Notes under the pieces: generated by a model
Databases searched by the model: none
What the model was told of the DNA's origin: nothing
The model's input: the letters and a program-made list of their open reading frames with translations, nothing else
In this document: one piece after another, positions 7,355 through 15,422 of the stretch
Layout of the letters: each line of letters begins with the position of its first letter
How positions within the stretch are numbered: the first letter of the stretch is position 1
Made by a program: the position numbers and the translations under genes
Assembly: GCA_016191955.1 (NCBI GenBank)
Contig: JACPVC010000152.1
Coordinates: forward strand, 1 to 40,069
Length of the DNA: 40,069 nt
Direction of reading: 5' to 3'
Origin: Chloroflexota bacterium
GTDB taxonomy: Bacteria; Chloroflexota; Anaerolineae; Anaerolineales; Villigracilaceae

Positions 7355-8480
7355 GCTTCACTCCCAGGGTCTTCAGAATCTGCACGCCGAACTTCTCAAA
7401 GCGTGCCGGGGCATCCTTCATTAAGTCTCCCAACTCCGCCATATCCTTCGGCGGGTTCTCAGAAAGCACCGCCAGATACGGCTTAGGCAGGATGATATCG
7501 GACTCGACCTTCATATCCATCCCAAGTTTCTTTCTCCACACTTTGAGCTTTTCCAGCCTTCTCAGCACCGCATCATTCTTACGTTCAGCCTGTTTCCGTT
7601 CCACAAGCGGAGCCTCCGCCCCATGCTTGATCGCACTTAAAACCATGTCGCCCCACAAGCGGATCTGCTTCTCGCTTAATCCCGCCGCCGAAAGGTCCAC
7701 CTTCGCTTCAGGCGGATTCTTCGCCAGCAGGATCAACACATCATCCATCATCACCTTATACGGCGGGCGGTCTAACCGTTCCGCTTCCTTATCGCGCCAT
7801 TTGCAGAGAGAAGCGATCACCGTCAACTCGCGCAGAGATAAATCCTTGCGCCCGGCAAACCGTTCCCATGAAGCGCCGTTCAATCTCGATTTGGCTTCGT
7901 CAAAACGGCAGGCGCGTTGGAAATCCTCTGCTGCAAAATGCAGGCGTTCCTTTTCCTTCAATTCCTCTTCAAGGACATTCCGCAGGTCGAATAGATAATG
8001 CGTATCGAGCCGCGCATAATGGATCTGCTCTTTGGTCAACGGACGCGTCGCCCAGTCGGCTTTCTGATGGCGCTTATCCATTTTGATGCCGAATTTATCG
8101 CCCAACAATTTATCCAGCCCAACGGCGGGGTATCCCAGCACGCGCGCGGCATGCATGGTATCAAAGAGGTTCGCAAATGAAAATTGAAAGTCGCGGCGCA
8201 GGCAGATCAAGTCGTACTCTGCGGCATGAAAGACCTTTTCGATATTCGGGTTTGAAAAAATCGAGGCAAGGGAACTAAGGTCGCGCAGGGCGAGCGGGTC
8301 AACGAGATAGTCTGCTTTTACGGAAGAAAATTGTAGCAGGCAGACCTGCTCACGGAACGCATGCAGGCTGTTCGATTCGGTGTCCACCGCCACACGGGGT
8401 TGTGAAGCGAGGTCTTGGACCATCTTGCTTAATAGCTCGGTTGTATTGACCCAAATGGGCGGCGGTAAAACTTCGGACAT
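7344..8480 (-). CDS. rnd: Ribonuclease D (3'-5' exoribonuclease, DEDDy)
   Basis: RNase D trims the 3' ends of tRNA precursors and other small RNAs. The 378-aa protein has Exo I VAVDTESNSL (D33, E35), Exo II HAAEYDLICL (D90) and Exo III HYARLDTHYL (Y155, D159), the full DEDDy set. An HRDC-type helical domain follows from about residue 205 (SLRELTVIASLCKWRDKEAE). Length is typical. It is the first gene of a pair with the MBL nuclease. A TATAAT box ends 8 bases before the ATG and there is no Shine-Dalgarno sequence, so the transcript may be leaderless. Confidence 0.95.
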   Translation of the reverse strand: MSEVLPPPIWVNTTELLSKMVQDLASQPRVAVDTESNSLHAFREQVCLLQFSSVKADYLVDPLALRDLSSLASIFSNPNIEKVFHAAEYDLICLRRDFQFSFANLFDTMHAARVLGYPAVGLDKLLGDKFGIKMDKRHQKADWATRPLTKEQIHYARLDTHYLFDLRNVLEEELKEKERLHFAAEDFQRACRFDEAKSRLNGASWERFAGRKDLSLRELTVIASLCKWRDKEAERLDRPPYKVMMDDVLILLAKNPPEAKVDLSAAGLSEKQIRLWGDMVLSAIKHGAEAPLVERKQAERKNDAVLRRLEKLKVWRKKLGMDMKVESDIILPKPYLAVLSENPPKDMAELGDLMKDAPARFEKFGVQILKTLGVKHAN

Positions 8481-8488
8481 ATCGGCAG

Positions 8489-8494
8489 ATTATA
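8489..8494 (-). promoter_or_regulatory. -10 box of rnd, leaderless layout
   Basis: TATAAT on the minus strand ends 8 bases upstream of the rnd ATG, placing the expected transcription start at or within a base or two of the start codon. No convincing -35 box was found. Confidence 0.5.
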
Positions 8495-8503
8495 AACCCG
8501 ATG

Positions 8504-8527
8504 TAAAAAGATGGAATAAATCCATCT
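8504..8527 (-). terminator. Terminator of the GNAT/acyltransferase operon
   Basis: A 7-bp stem, AGATGGA/TCCATCT, with a 5-nt loop is followed on the minus strand by TTTTT. It sits 9 bases past the acyltransferase stop codon and just before the rnd promoter. Confidence 0.7.
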
Positions 8528-8536
8528 CTTGCATCA

Positions 8537-9535
8537 TCATTTCAGGCGCAGCACAGCCAGCAGTCGGTCGTAGCCAAGCTGGAGATAATAAGAAACGATC
8601 AAGACAAGAATGGAGGCGGGAACTGCATTGAAGGCGATCTCTCCTCCAAATACCGCAGGGTCCACTACCAACCCTAATCCATACCACATAGGGCGATGCA
8701 ACAAATAGGCAAAATAAGAAGCCACGGAGAGGAACGCCCATATCTTCCAGCTACCGATCTTTGTACGGAAGATCGCAAGCCACATCAAGACCCAGGTAAG
8801 GATGAAAAAATTATCCGCAAGGATATACAACCCGTTTCGCCATTCCAATTCGGCAACTTGAACCAACCAGAAGACCCATGCCGCCAAAGCCGCAAGAAGT
8901 GCCTTATAAGTAAAAGAGAGGCGAAACAAACGCTCTCGAAAATCCTCAAACCGAAAAAAATAAACACCTGATAAAAATACGAAAAAATATACAAAAAAAC
9001 GCTGATCGAAAAGACCGCTGAACAAGTGTATTACATATAAGATCAAAAAGATAACGGATGAAGTAACAAACAACACCAGGTTCGATTTTATTCTCCAAAG
9101 CAGGGGACCAAAGACGATATAAAAAACAAAAAGCAAACTAATATACCAAAGCGTCAATAACGGCTTGACGAACGTTGGAGAAAAAACGACCTGTAAATTC
9201 AAGATATAAACAATCATATCGAATCTCTTGAGCGTGTACATCAAGGTAAAAGACCAAAAAGCAAACCAATAAGGTGGAAACACACGGACAAACCGTGACC
9301 TAATAAACAGCACAATGCCTTTCGAATATCTTTGGATTGACATGTCGAAAAAATAGCCGGCTAAAAAGAAAAAGGCACCCAACAAAAAAGCCCCAACAAA
9401 AGCAGACACCGGGTTGAGCGCAAACCAACCAAACACAGACAGTCCAAATACATGCGCGTGTAAAAACAATAGCAAGACAATGCTCAAGCCGCGCAGGGCT
9501 TCGAATTCAATTAATCGATTCTTGGTTTCGGTCAT
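8537..9535 (-). CDS. Membrane acyltransferase, acyltransferase 3 family
   Basis: The 332-aa integral membrane protein begins RLIEFEALRGLSIVLLLFLH, the N-terminal signature of acyltransferase 3 (OafA/NodX-like) proteins: an R-G pair followed by a membrane helix with a His. It has about ten hydrophobic segments, including FFFLAGYFF and RSRFVRVFPPYW, the usual RxxR/P region. Such enzymes O-acetylate or acylate envelope polysaccharides, lipids or peptidoglycan; the substrate cannot be read here. Its ATG overlaps the stop of the upstream GNAT gene (ATGA), so the two acyl-transfer genes are coupled. A dedicated terminator follows. Codon use is more AT-rich than its neighbours. Confidence 0.85.
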   Translation of the reverse strand: MTETKNRLIEFEALRGLSIVLLLFLHAHVFGLSVFGWFALNPVSAFVGAFLLGAFFFLAGYFFDMSIQRYSKGIVLFIRSRFVRVFPPYWFAFWSFTLMYTLKRFDMIVYILNLQVVFSPTFVKPLLTLWYISLLFVFYIVFGPLLWRIKSNLVLFVTSSVIFLILYVIHLFSGLFDQRFFVYFFVFLSGVYFFRFEDFRERLFRLSFTYKALLAALAAWVFWLVQVAELEWRNGLYILADNFFILTWVLMWLAIFRTKIGSWKIWAFLSVASYFAYLLHRPMWYGLGLVVDPAVFGGEIAFNAVPASILVLIVSYYLQLGYDRLLAVLRLK

Positions 9536-9963
9536 AACGTCTTCTCCATGACGATTGCATCTTCCCCGTCATTATAGTATGCCTTCCATACATCAGTGGT
9601 CTGATAGCCTTCCCGTTCGTACATGGTGATCGCCCCCCGGTTGGAGGTCCGTACCGTCAGGCGTGACTTTGGGACGCCAAGTCTTTTTTCACACGCATGC
9701 AGCAAGGCGGTGCCGATTCCATGCCGCCTAAAGTTTGTATCCACTGCAATGGTGGCGATCCAGCCCCACCCGTCGCGCGGACGCGGGTCGCCGGCAACGA
9801 AGCCGATCATGCGGTCATCTTCCACAGCTTTGAGTCGTACCACATCGGGAAACGTCAACACGGCGATCAGATCAATAATGGGCCAGGCGTCGCGCTCGAA
9901 ACTTTCTCTCTCAAGCTTGCGCAGCGCGTTCAAGTCGAAGATATTGGCGGGTATGATTTCCAT
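9532..9963 (-). CDS. GNAT-family N-acetyltransferase, RimI-like
   Basis: The 143-aa protein has the GNAT core: VEDDRMIGFVAGDP (strands 2-3), WIATIAVDTNFRRHGIGTAL (motif A, with R-R-x-G-x-G binding the acetyl-CoA pyrophosphate) and the RTSNRGAITMYEREGYQ motif B of RimI-type enzymes. It may acetylate a protein N-terminus or a small amine; RimI itself acts on ribosomal protein S18. It is not next to tsaB/tsaE/tsaD, the common rimI neighbours, so the specific name is not assigned. It overlaps the downstream acyltransferase by 4 nt. Its first codons overlap the T tract of the upstream terminator. Confidence 0.85.
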   Translation of the reverse strand: MEIIPANIFDLNALRKLERESFERDAWPIIDLIAVLTFPDVVRLKAVEDDRMIGFVAGDPRPRDGWGWIATIAVDTNFRRHGIGTALLHACEKRLGVPKSRLTVRTSNRGAITMYEREGYQTTDVWKAYYNDGEDAIVMEKTL

Positions 9964-9998
9964 AAAAAATAAGGTCCCTCAGAACGAGAGACCTTATT
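9964..9998 (-). terminator. Terminator of the NfeD/SPFH operon
   Basis: AATAAGGTC (9968-9976) pairs with GACCTTATT (9990-9998), with CTC/GAG pairing inside and one mismatch. On the minus strand it is followed by TTTTTTA running into the GNAT start codon. Confidence 0.8.
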
Positions 9999-10013
9999 GT
10001 ATTACAAATCGTT

Positions 10014-10919
10014 TTACTTCTTTGAATCTTTGCCGAGGAAGTTATCCAGCATGCTGGTGAATTCCATCGGGAAGATGTACTTGGTGGAAGGACTCATGCC
10101 CATCGACTTGAGGGTTTCGAAATATTGCAGGGTCATGGTCTTCTGGTCGACCTTGTTAGCAGCGGTGAAGATCGTTTCGAGCGCCTGGGCAAAACCCTGG
10201 GCTCGCAGCAACTGAGCCTGGCGTTCGCCTTCCGCCGCAAGGATCGCGGACTGCTTCTGACCTTCAGCACGCAAGATGTTGGATTGCTTCTCGCCTTCCG
10301 CCACGTTGACCGCGGCTTCGCGCGTACCGGTCGATTCGGTCACCACAGCACGGCGGATGCGTTCCGCAGACATTTGGCGGTTCATCGCGTCTTGCACATC
10401 GCGCGGCGGGATGATCTCGCGGATTTCCACGTTGGTCACTTTTACGCCCCAACGTTCGGTCACTTCATCAAGACGGGTGCGCAGCATGTTGTTGATGTGT
10501 TCGCGTTCCGAAAGCACATCGTCAAGCGGAATACCGCCGATGACAGCGCGCAGGGTTGTCGCTGCAATGCCCGCCGCAGCCGATTCAAAGTTACCCACTT
10601 GCAACACAGACTCGCGGGGGTTCAACACCTTGTAATACCAAAGGAAATCGATGGAAATGGGAGCATTATCCTTGGTAATCGAAGTCTGGTGCGGCACTTC
10701 ACGTACCTGCTCGCGCAGGTCCACTTTTACGGCACGATCCACGACGGGGATCAAGAGGACAATACCCGGTCCCTTCGGAATCTCCAAAGCGCGCCCGAGC
10801 CGAAACACAACCAGACGCTGATACTCTGGCACGATGCGGATCGAATTTGCCAAAAAGATAAAGCCGACGAGAAGTACTGCGCCAACGATACAAACTAAAC
10901 TACCGCCTAGAAAATCCAT
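10014..10919 (-). CDS. SPFH/stomatin-family membrane protein (slipin/QmcA-like)
   Basis: The 301-aa protein has one N-terminal membrane anchor (about residues 7-27), then the SPFH domain: VPEYQRLVVFRLGRALEIPK, GPGIVLLIPVVDRAVKVDLR and the segment to REIIPPRDVQDAMNRQMSAE. A C-terminal coiled coil rich in Glu/Ala/Gln repeats (AEGEKQSNILRAEGQKQSAI) is typical for oligomerisation. These proteins build membrane microdomains and affect protease access to membrane proteins. It lies 17 bases downstream of an NfeD gene on the same strand, the classic partner. A clear terminator follows. It is one of two SPFH proteins here (see 16187-17203), and it is the stomatin-type one. Confidence 0.93.
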   Translation of the reverse strand: MDFLGGSLVCIVGAVLLVGFIFLANSIRIVPEYQRLVVFRLGRALEIPKGPGIVLLIPVVDRAVKVDLREQVREVPHQTSITKDNAPISIDFLWYYKVLNPRESVLQVGNFESAAAGIAATTLRAVIGGIPLDDVLSEREHINNMLRTRLDEVTERWGVKVTNVEIREIIPPRDVQDAMNRQMSAERIRRAVVTESTGTREAAVNVAEGEKQSNILRAEGQKQSAILAAEGERQAQLLRAQGFAQALETIFTAANKVDQKTMTLQYFETLKSMGMSPSTKYIFPMEFTSMLDNFLGKDSKK

Positions 10920-10936
10920 GGTTTCTCCTTTTTGAT

Positions 10937-11542
10937 TTAGCCTTTTTCAGTCTTTTCTTTTTCAACAACGAGGACAAATCCCTCGCGGCGAACCACACGA
11001 ACATGACTTCCCGCGGGAATTTCGCTCCCGCTTTTTGCCGACCATAATTCCCCGTTTACATAAACACTGCCGTCATCATGAATTTTTGTACGCGCCTCTC
11101 CCAACTGCCCCACTAAAACTTCAAGATCATGCAGTGGACGCACAGCCGCCGCCTGCACCGACTTGCGGACGATGATCCAGAGGAAGGCGGATACCATGCC
11201 GGAAGAAAGTAAAGCCACCAGCGGGTTGACAGCCGGTTTCCAACCATCTACAACAAAGAGGAAAACCGAGCCAAGCACCAGCAACAAAATGGAAAGACCC
11301 AGGTACATTTCCCGTTTGGGTCGCTGAACTGCGTAAAGAAAAGGCGCAACGCTCAACACCAGCACGAGCAGCGCCCACCAGTTGATCGACAGGTTATATA
11401 CGGCATAGCCTGCCAATGACACGCAGATGAACGCCCCTACTTCCAACAACCCCGTTCCCGGTGTGACAATGGCAAGAAAGCCAAGCAAGATTCCGCCCAA
11501 CAGGATCAAATAGGCAATGTTCGGGTCCAATAAGAAATCCAT
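10937..11542 (-). CDS. NfeD-family membrane protein
   Basis: The 201-aa protein has four to five membrane helices (about residues 8-130) followed by a soluble OB-fold domain: DLEVLVGQLGEARTKIHDDG, then VYVNGELWSAKSGSEIPAGS and VRVVRREGFVLVVEK, matching the NfeD C-terminal domain. It is the short form without the ClpP-like serine protease domain. NfeD proteins work with stomatin/SPFH partners, encoded here immediately downstream. GGAGGA (11548-11553) precedes the ATG, and TATAAT at 11559-11564 gives a short leader. Confidence 0.92.
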   Translation of the reverse strand: MDFLLDPNIAYLILLGGILLGFLAIVTPGTGLLEVGAFICVSLAGYAVYNLSINWWALLVLVLSVAPFLYAVQRPKREMYLGLSILLLVLGSVFLFVVDGWKPAVNPLVALLSSGMVSAFLWIIVRKSVQAAAVRPLHDLEVLVGQLGEARTKIHDDGSVYVNGELWSAKSGSEIPAGSHVRVVRREGFVLVVEKEKTEKG

Positions 11543-11558
11543 CTTGTTCCTCCAAATA

Positions 11559-11640
11559 ATTATACAACACCATTTTCATGAAAGACTTACGATTTGTGCC
11601 TCCGGGCGTTGCAAAACGATTTCTCCAGCGGTTGTATAAT
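11559..11640. promoter_or_regulatory. Divergent promoter region, nfeD (minus) and wecC (plus)
   Basis: TATAAT on minus at 11564-11559 drives the NfeD/SPFH operon. TATAAT on plus at 11635-11640 lies 32 bases before the wecC GTG. Neither has a clear -35 consensus at 17 bp. Confidence 0.55.
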
Positions 11641-11672
11641 GGTCGGCACAAACTACTCCCATAGGAGACAAC

Positions 11673-12986
11673 GTGAAATACAACAAGATATGCGTTATTG
11701 GGTTGGGATACATCGGTCTACCTACCGCATCCACATTTGCCATGAATGGCATCGATGTTATCGGCGTGGACATCAGCCCAGCCATCATCGATACCCTCAA
11801 CCGGGGCGAGATTCACATCCATGAGCCTGGCTTGCGCGAAGCCTTCAATAAGGCGCTGCAAAGCGGCAAGTTCAAAGCCGCCCTCAAACCCGAAGAAGCC
11901 GACGCCTTCATCATCGCCGTTCCCACGCCGTTCAAAGATAACGAGACCGGCAATTACAACGGCGCGACCTACAAACTGGCGGATATGCGCGCCGTGTCCT
12001 CTGCCGCCGAATCGATTGTGCCATATTTGAGGAAGGGCAATATCGTCATCCTCGAATCGACGTCGCCGCCTCGCACGACCTTTGACCTGGTTGCCCCCAT
12101 TTTAGAAAAATCTAATCTGAAAGCGGGTACCGACTTCCACCTCTGCTATTCACCGGAACGCGTGCTGCCCGGACAAATCTTGCGCGAGTTGATCGAGAAC
12201 TCCCGTGTCATCGGTGGCGTGACTCCCGAATCCGCCCAAGCAGGCGCGGATTTATATTCCATCTTCGTCAAAGGACAGATCATTCAAACCGACGCGACCA
12301 CCGCCGAGATGGTCAAGCTGATGGAGAATACCCACCGCGACGTCAACATCGCTATTGCCAACGAGTTCTCGCGCCTCGCGGATAAATTCGGCGTGGATAT
12401 TTGGGAAGCCATACCCATTGCCAACCTGCACCCGCGCATCAAAATCCTCAACCCCGGACCCGGCGTCGGCGGTCACTGCATCAGCGTGGATCCGTGGTTC
12501 TTCGTCGAAGCCGCGCCTGAACTGACCCCACTCATCTATCACTCAAGACAGGTCAACGATGCGCAGCCTAAATTTGTCGTGGATGTTGCCAAACGTACGC
12601 TTGGCTCATTGAAAGGCAAAAAAATCGCCGCCCTTGGTCTTGCCTACAAACCAGATGTCGACGATTTACGCGAAAGCCCTGCCGTTGAAGTCGTGCATTT
12701 CCTTCAAAAGGAAGGCGCGCAAGTGTTGGCTTGTGAACCCTTCAAGCCGGATGCGAACATGTCCGGCATCACCATCGCCCCCACCTTCGATGACGCCATT
12801 CGAGACGCTGATGCGATAATCTTCCTTGTAAAACACACCGAGTTTACAGAACTCGCCCCTGAAGAGGTCGCAAAGAAAACCAAAGCCCGCATTGCCATAG
12901 ACACCGTCAATGGATGGAGTTCCTCTCTGTGGCAGAAAGCCGGTTTTCGCGTTGTTAAACTGGGGTCGGGCAAACCGTCTGCATAA
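11673..12986 (+). CDS. wecC: UDP-N-acetyl-D-mannosamine dehydrogenase
   Basis: This enzyme oxidises UDP-ManNAc to UDP-ManNAcA with two NAD+ and supplies surface polysaccharide synthesis. The start is GTG 11673, with AGGAG at 11663-11667 at 5-base spacing. The 437-aa protein has the NAD fold (CVIGLGYIGLPTA, residues 7-19), EMVKLMENTHRDVNIAIANE in the central domain with the conserved Lys and Asn, the catalytic Cys in GPGVGGHCISVDPWF (C269), and the C-terminal domain with GLAYKPDVDDLRESPA. The choice of UDP-ManNAc over UDP-glucose dehydrogenase rests on the WecC-like motifs and the wecB gene just downstream. The pair would form one pathway from UDP-GlcNAc. Confidence 0.93.
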   Translation: MKYNKICVIGLGYIGLPTASTFAMNGIDVIGVDISPAIIDTLNRGEIHIHEPGLREAFNKALQSGKFKAALKPEEADAFIIAVPTPFKDNETGNYNGATYKLADMRAVSSAAESIVPYLRKGNIVILESTSPPRTTFDLVAPILEKSNLKAGTDFHLCYSPERVLPGQILRELIENSRVIGGVTPESAQAGADLYSIFVKGQIIQTDATTAEMVKLMENTHRDVNIAIANEFSRLADKFGVDIWEAIPIANLHPRIKILNPGPGVGGHCISVDPWFFVEAAPELTPLIYHSRQVNDAQPKFVVDVAKRTLGSLKGKKIAALGLAYKPDVDDLRESPAVEVVHFLQKEGAQVLACEPFKPDANMSGITIAPTFDDAIRDADAIIFLVKHTEFTELAPEEVAKKTKARIAIDTVNGWSSSLWQKAGFRVVKLGSGKPSA

Positions 12987-13142
12987 CTACTCCCCTGTTG
13001 GGGTTTCTTCGCAGTATTGTGCCCCTCCTGCTACTGCCTGCATACTGCATGAAGAAGAGATGCAGGCAGACAGCAAAAATACCAGGCATGTGTAGATCAA
13101 GATGATTTGCAGCACACGATCTAACTTTTTCATTACGAACAT
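12987..13142 (-). CDS. Small putative lipoprotein (about 51 aa)
   Basis: In the 247-base gap between wecC and wecB the minus strand encodes MFVMKKLDRVLQIILIYT and onward to a lipobox-like LLSAC, then a short Cys-rich tail (SSSCS, QYCEET). Basic N-terminus, hydrophobic core and lipobox fit a signal peptidase II substrate with a mature part of only about 25 residues. GGAGG lies 8 bases before the chosen ATG (13142). Its stop abuts the wecC stop. The function is unknown; it may be an entericidin-like small lipoprotein, or an accidental reading frame. Confidence 0.42.
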   Translation of the reverse strand: MFVMKKLDRVLQIILIYTCLVFLLSACISSSCSMQAVAGGAQYCEETPTGE

Positions 13143-13233
13143 GGCATAAGCCTCCATATACCTGGTCATCAACAAAGCAATTTAGCAAATTGCCCTACAT
13201 TCTTAAGTAGGAAATTTGTAGCATAAAGGAACT

Positions 13234-14388
13234 ATGAGAATCCTTACAGTTTTTGGAACCCGCCCCGAAGCCGTCAAAATGGCGCCCGTGGTAAAGCATC
13301 TCGCCGCTACACCGGGCATCGAAGCGCTGGTTTGTGTCACCGCCCAACACCGCCAGATGCTCGATCAGGTGCTTGACCTTTTCAATATCCAGCCAGACTA
13401 TGACCTGAACCTGATGCGCGATGGACAGTCCCTCGCCCAACTTAGCGCAGACATCTTCACCCACCTCGACCCCGTCCTCGAAGGCTTCAAGCCAGATTGG
13501 GTGCTCGGGCAGGGCGATACCACCACCGTTGCCATCACCTCAATGCTCTGCTTCTACCGCCGCATCCGCTTCGGGCACGTGGAGGCGGGTCTGCGCACCC
13601 ACGACAAGTGGCAGCCATTCCCGGAAGAAGTCAACCGCCGCATCGTCAGCGTCGTCGCGGACTTGCACTTCGCCCCCACGGATTGGTCGAAGAACAACCT
13701 GCTCCGCGAAGGAATCGATGAAGATACGATCAAGGTCACAGGCAATACGGTCATCGATGCGCTGCAATTCGTGGCAAAACAAGCGGAGCCGGAGGAAGTC
13801 AAAACACTGCTTAAAAAATTAGAAATAAGTAACGAGAAAAGAGAAACGAGAAAAGACTCATCGCTCGCTTCTCGTCGCTTGGTTCTTGTCACTGCCCACA
13901 GGCGGGAGAATTTCGGCGAGCCGATGGAAAATATCTGTAAGGCGTTGATCCAACTGGCAAGCCGCGGCGACGTGGAAATCGTGTATCCCGTTCACTTGAA
14001 CCCGAACGTTCAGGAACCTGTCAACCGTTTACTAAAGGGCGTGGAGCATATCACCCTGTTACCGCCGTTGGATTACCTGCCGCTCGTCCATTTGATGAAA
14101 CATGCGCACATCATCCTGACCGACTCAGGCGGCATTCAAGAAGAAGCCCCGGCGTTTGGCATCCCGACCCTTGTGCTACGCGAAGTGACAGAACGCCCCG
14201 AGGGCGTGGAAGCAGGGACGCTCAAACTCGCTGGAACAGACACCAGCCGCGTCGTCGAAGAAGCGAGGCGGCTTTTGGAGGACACGTCTGCATACGAGAA
14301 GATGGCGCTGTCCGCCAATCCATACGGAGACGGACATGCGGCGGAGAAAATCGTCCAGGCATTGCTCACCGGTAGGGTAAACCCGTAA
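13234..14388 (+). CDS. wecB: UDP-N-acetylglucosamine 2-epimerase (non-hydrolysing)
   Basis: This cytoplasmic enzyme interconverts UDP-GlcNAc and UDP-ManNAc, the substrate of WecC. AAGGAA precedes ATG 13234. The 384-aa GT-B-like protein has FGTRPEAVKMAPVVKHLA at the N-terminus, GQGDTTT, RFGHVEAGLRTHDKWQPFPE, LVTAHRRENFGEP and LTDSGGIQEEAPAFGIPTL (UDP binding). Between KTLLKKL and RLVLVTAHRR sits an extra, low-complexity segment (EISNEKRETRKDSSLAS) encoded by a palindromic repeat also found inside recJ. It falls in a variable loop, so the enzyme is probably still active. Confidence 0.95.
   Translation: MRILTVFGTRPEAVKMAPVVKHLAATPGIEALVCVTAQHRQMLDQVLDLFNIQPDYDLNLMRDGQSLAQLSADIFTHLDPVLEGFKPDWVLGQGDTTTVAITSMLCFYRRIRFGHVEAGLRTHDKWQPFPEEVNRRIVSVVADLHFAPTDWSKNNLLREGIDEDTIKVTGNTVIDALQFVAKQAEPEEVKTLLKKLEISNEKRETRKDSSLASRRLVLVTAHRRENFGEPMENICKALIQLASRGDVEIVYPVHLNPNVQEPVNRLLKGVEHITLLPPLDYLPLVHLMKHAHIILTDSGGIQEEAPAFGIPTLVLREVTERPEGVEAGTLKLAGTDTSRVVEEARRLLEDTSAYEKMALSANPYGDGHAAEKIVQALLTGRVNP
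13828..13878 (+). repeat. In-frame palindromic repeat inside wecB
   Basis: The segment starts AGTAACGAGAAAAGAG, continues with GAAACGAG, and has a pyrimidine-rich second half with GACTCATCGCTCGC and CTTCTCG. The halves are imperfectly self-complementary. It encodes the insert SNEKRETRKDSSLAS. A close relative lies at about 35699-35754 (minus) in recJ. Confidence 0.65.
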
Positions 14389-14435
14389 TTTTTTCTCGGA
14401 TAACTGTTTGTAATGTCTTGCATGATGTTTCTGAG

Positions 14436-14441
14436 TATAAT
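14436..14441 (+). promoter_or_regulatory. -10 box for the secreted repeat protein
   Basis: TATAAT lies 17 bases before ATG 14459, leaving a leader of about ten bases without a clear Shine-Dalgarno sequence. Confidence 0.45.
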
Positions 14442-14458
14442 GACGATGGAATTAGTTA

Positions 14459-15397
14459 ATGAAGAAATTTTTCGCGCTCATCGTCCTCGCCCTCCTGCTC
14501 CAAACTACATGGAGTCCTGTTCACGCTCAATCTGAAGAGACCCAATATTTCAGTGAGACCGGTCATAACGTATCTGGTGATTTCCTTAGTTTCTACAACA
14601 GCAACCCCAACGCCGCCTACTTGTACGGCTACCCCATCACCGAACAATTTACCAGCCGTGACGGAAAGAACGTCCAATATTTCCAACGCGCGCGCTTTGA
14701 ATATCGCACCGACCTGCCGGAAGGGCAGCGCGTTCAACTCACCCAGCTTGGGCGCGAAACGTTCACTTCCACCGGTCTACTGGATGTTGGCAATTCCTTC
14801 GCCTGCCGCTTATACGCCGAGACCGGTTTCTCAGTGTGTTTTGCCTTCCTTGAGTTTTTCGATGCCAACGGCGGCGTGACCCAATTCGGTTACCCCATCT
14901 CCGGTTTTGAATATCACGAGAACAAGATCGTGCAATACTTCGAACGGGCACGGCTCGAATGGCAGCCCTGGCGGGCCGAGGGTTACCGCGTGGTGATCTC
15001 AGACCTGGGGCGCGCTTACTTCGACAGCCTTGGTGAAGACCCCGCCCTGCTGGCGCCGGCAAGCCCGCTCAACAACGCGCCGCGTATCATCACAGAATTA
15101 CGCGTGCGCGCTTTTGTGTGGAAAGCCGTCACCCTGGCAAACGACGACCAGATGTTCTTTGTGATCGTGCAAGACCAAAACATGCAGCCCGTGCCGGGCG
15201 CATCCTGCACTGCTGAAGTCAACTGGCCCAACGGCGCAAAAGACTCGACCATCATCAACAGCGACACAAACGGCGTGGGCATCATCTCACTTGCGTTCCA
15301 GAACCAGCCCTATGGCAGCCTCATCTACACAGACATCACCTGTACATACAACGACCTGACGGGGAAAACCACAACGTCGTTCAGAATTTGGTACTAA
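14459..15397 (+). CDS. Secreted protein with two YGYPIT/QYFxRARxE repeats and a C-terminal Ig-like domain
   Basis: The 312-aa product begins with a signal peptide (MKKFFALIVLALLLQTTWSP, cleavage near VHAQS). Two related repeats follow: YGYPITEQF with VQYFQRARFEYR (about residues 55-85), and FGYPISGFEY with VQYFERARLEWQ (about residues 140-165), each continuing to a L-G-R-x-x-F/Y motif. These resemble LGFP-like repeats of secreted Chloroflexota proteins. The last 110 residues (ITELRVRAFVWKAVTLANDD onward) look like a bacterial Ig/carboxypeptidase-regulatory beta-sandwich with two Cys. An extracellular structural or binding role is likely; no catalytic motif is seen. It follows wecB and ends in a strong terminator. 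Confidence 0.82.
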   Translation: MKKFFALIVLALLLQTTWSPVHAQSEETQYFSETGHNVSGDFLSFYNSNPNAAYLYGYPITEQFTSRDGKNVQYFQRARFEYRTDLPEGQRVQLTQLGRETFTSTGLLDVGNSFACRLYAETGFSVCFAFLEFFDANGGVTQFGYPISGFEYHENKIVQYFERARLEWQPWRAEGYRVVISDLGRAYFDSLGEDPALLAPASPLNNAPRIITELRVRAFVWKAVTLANDDQMFFVIVQDQNMQPVPGASCTAEVNWPNGAKDSTIINSDTNGVGIISLAFQNQPYGSLIYTDITCTYNDLTGKTTTSFRIWY

Positions 15398-15422
15398 AAA
15401 CCTCCCGGCTTCGGGAGGTTTT
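15397..15422. terminator. Bidirectional terminator
   Basis: AAAACCTCCCG and CGGGAGGTTTT pair around a GCTT loop, between the convergent stops at 15397 and 15422. A/T runs on both sides suit both strands. Confidence 0.88.

Noticed and set aside
13801-13880. Direct-repeat pattern (ACGAGAAA units) considered as a CRISPR-like array
   Set aside because: Units are short, irregular and in frame within wecB; no spacers of constant length.
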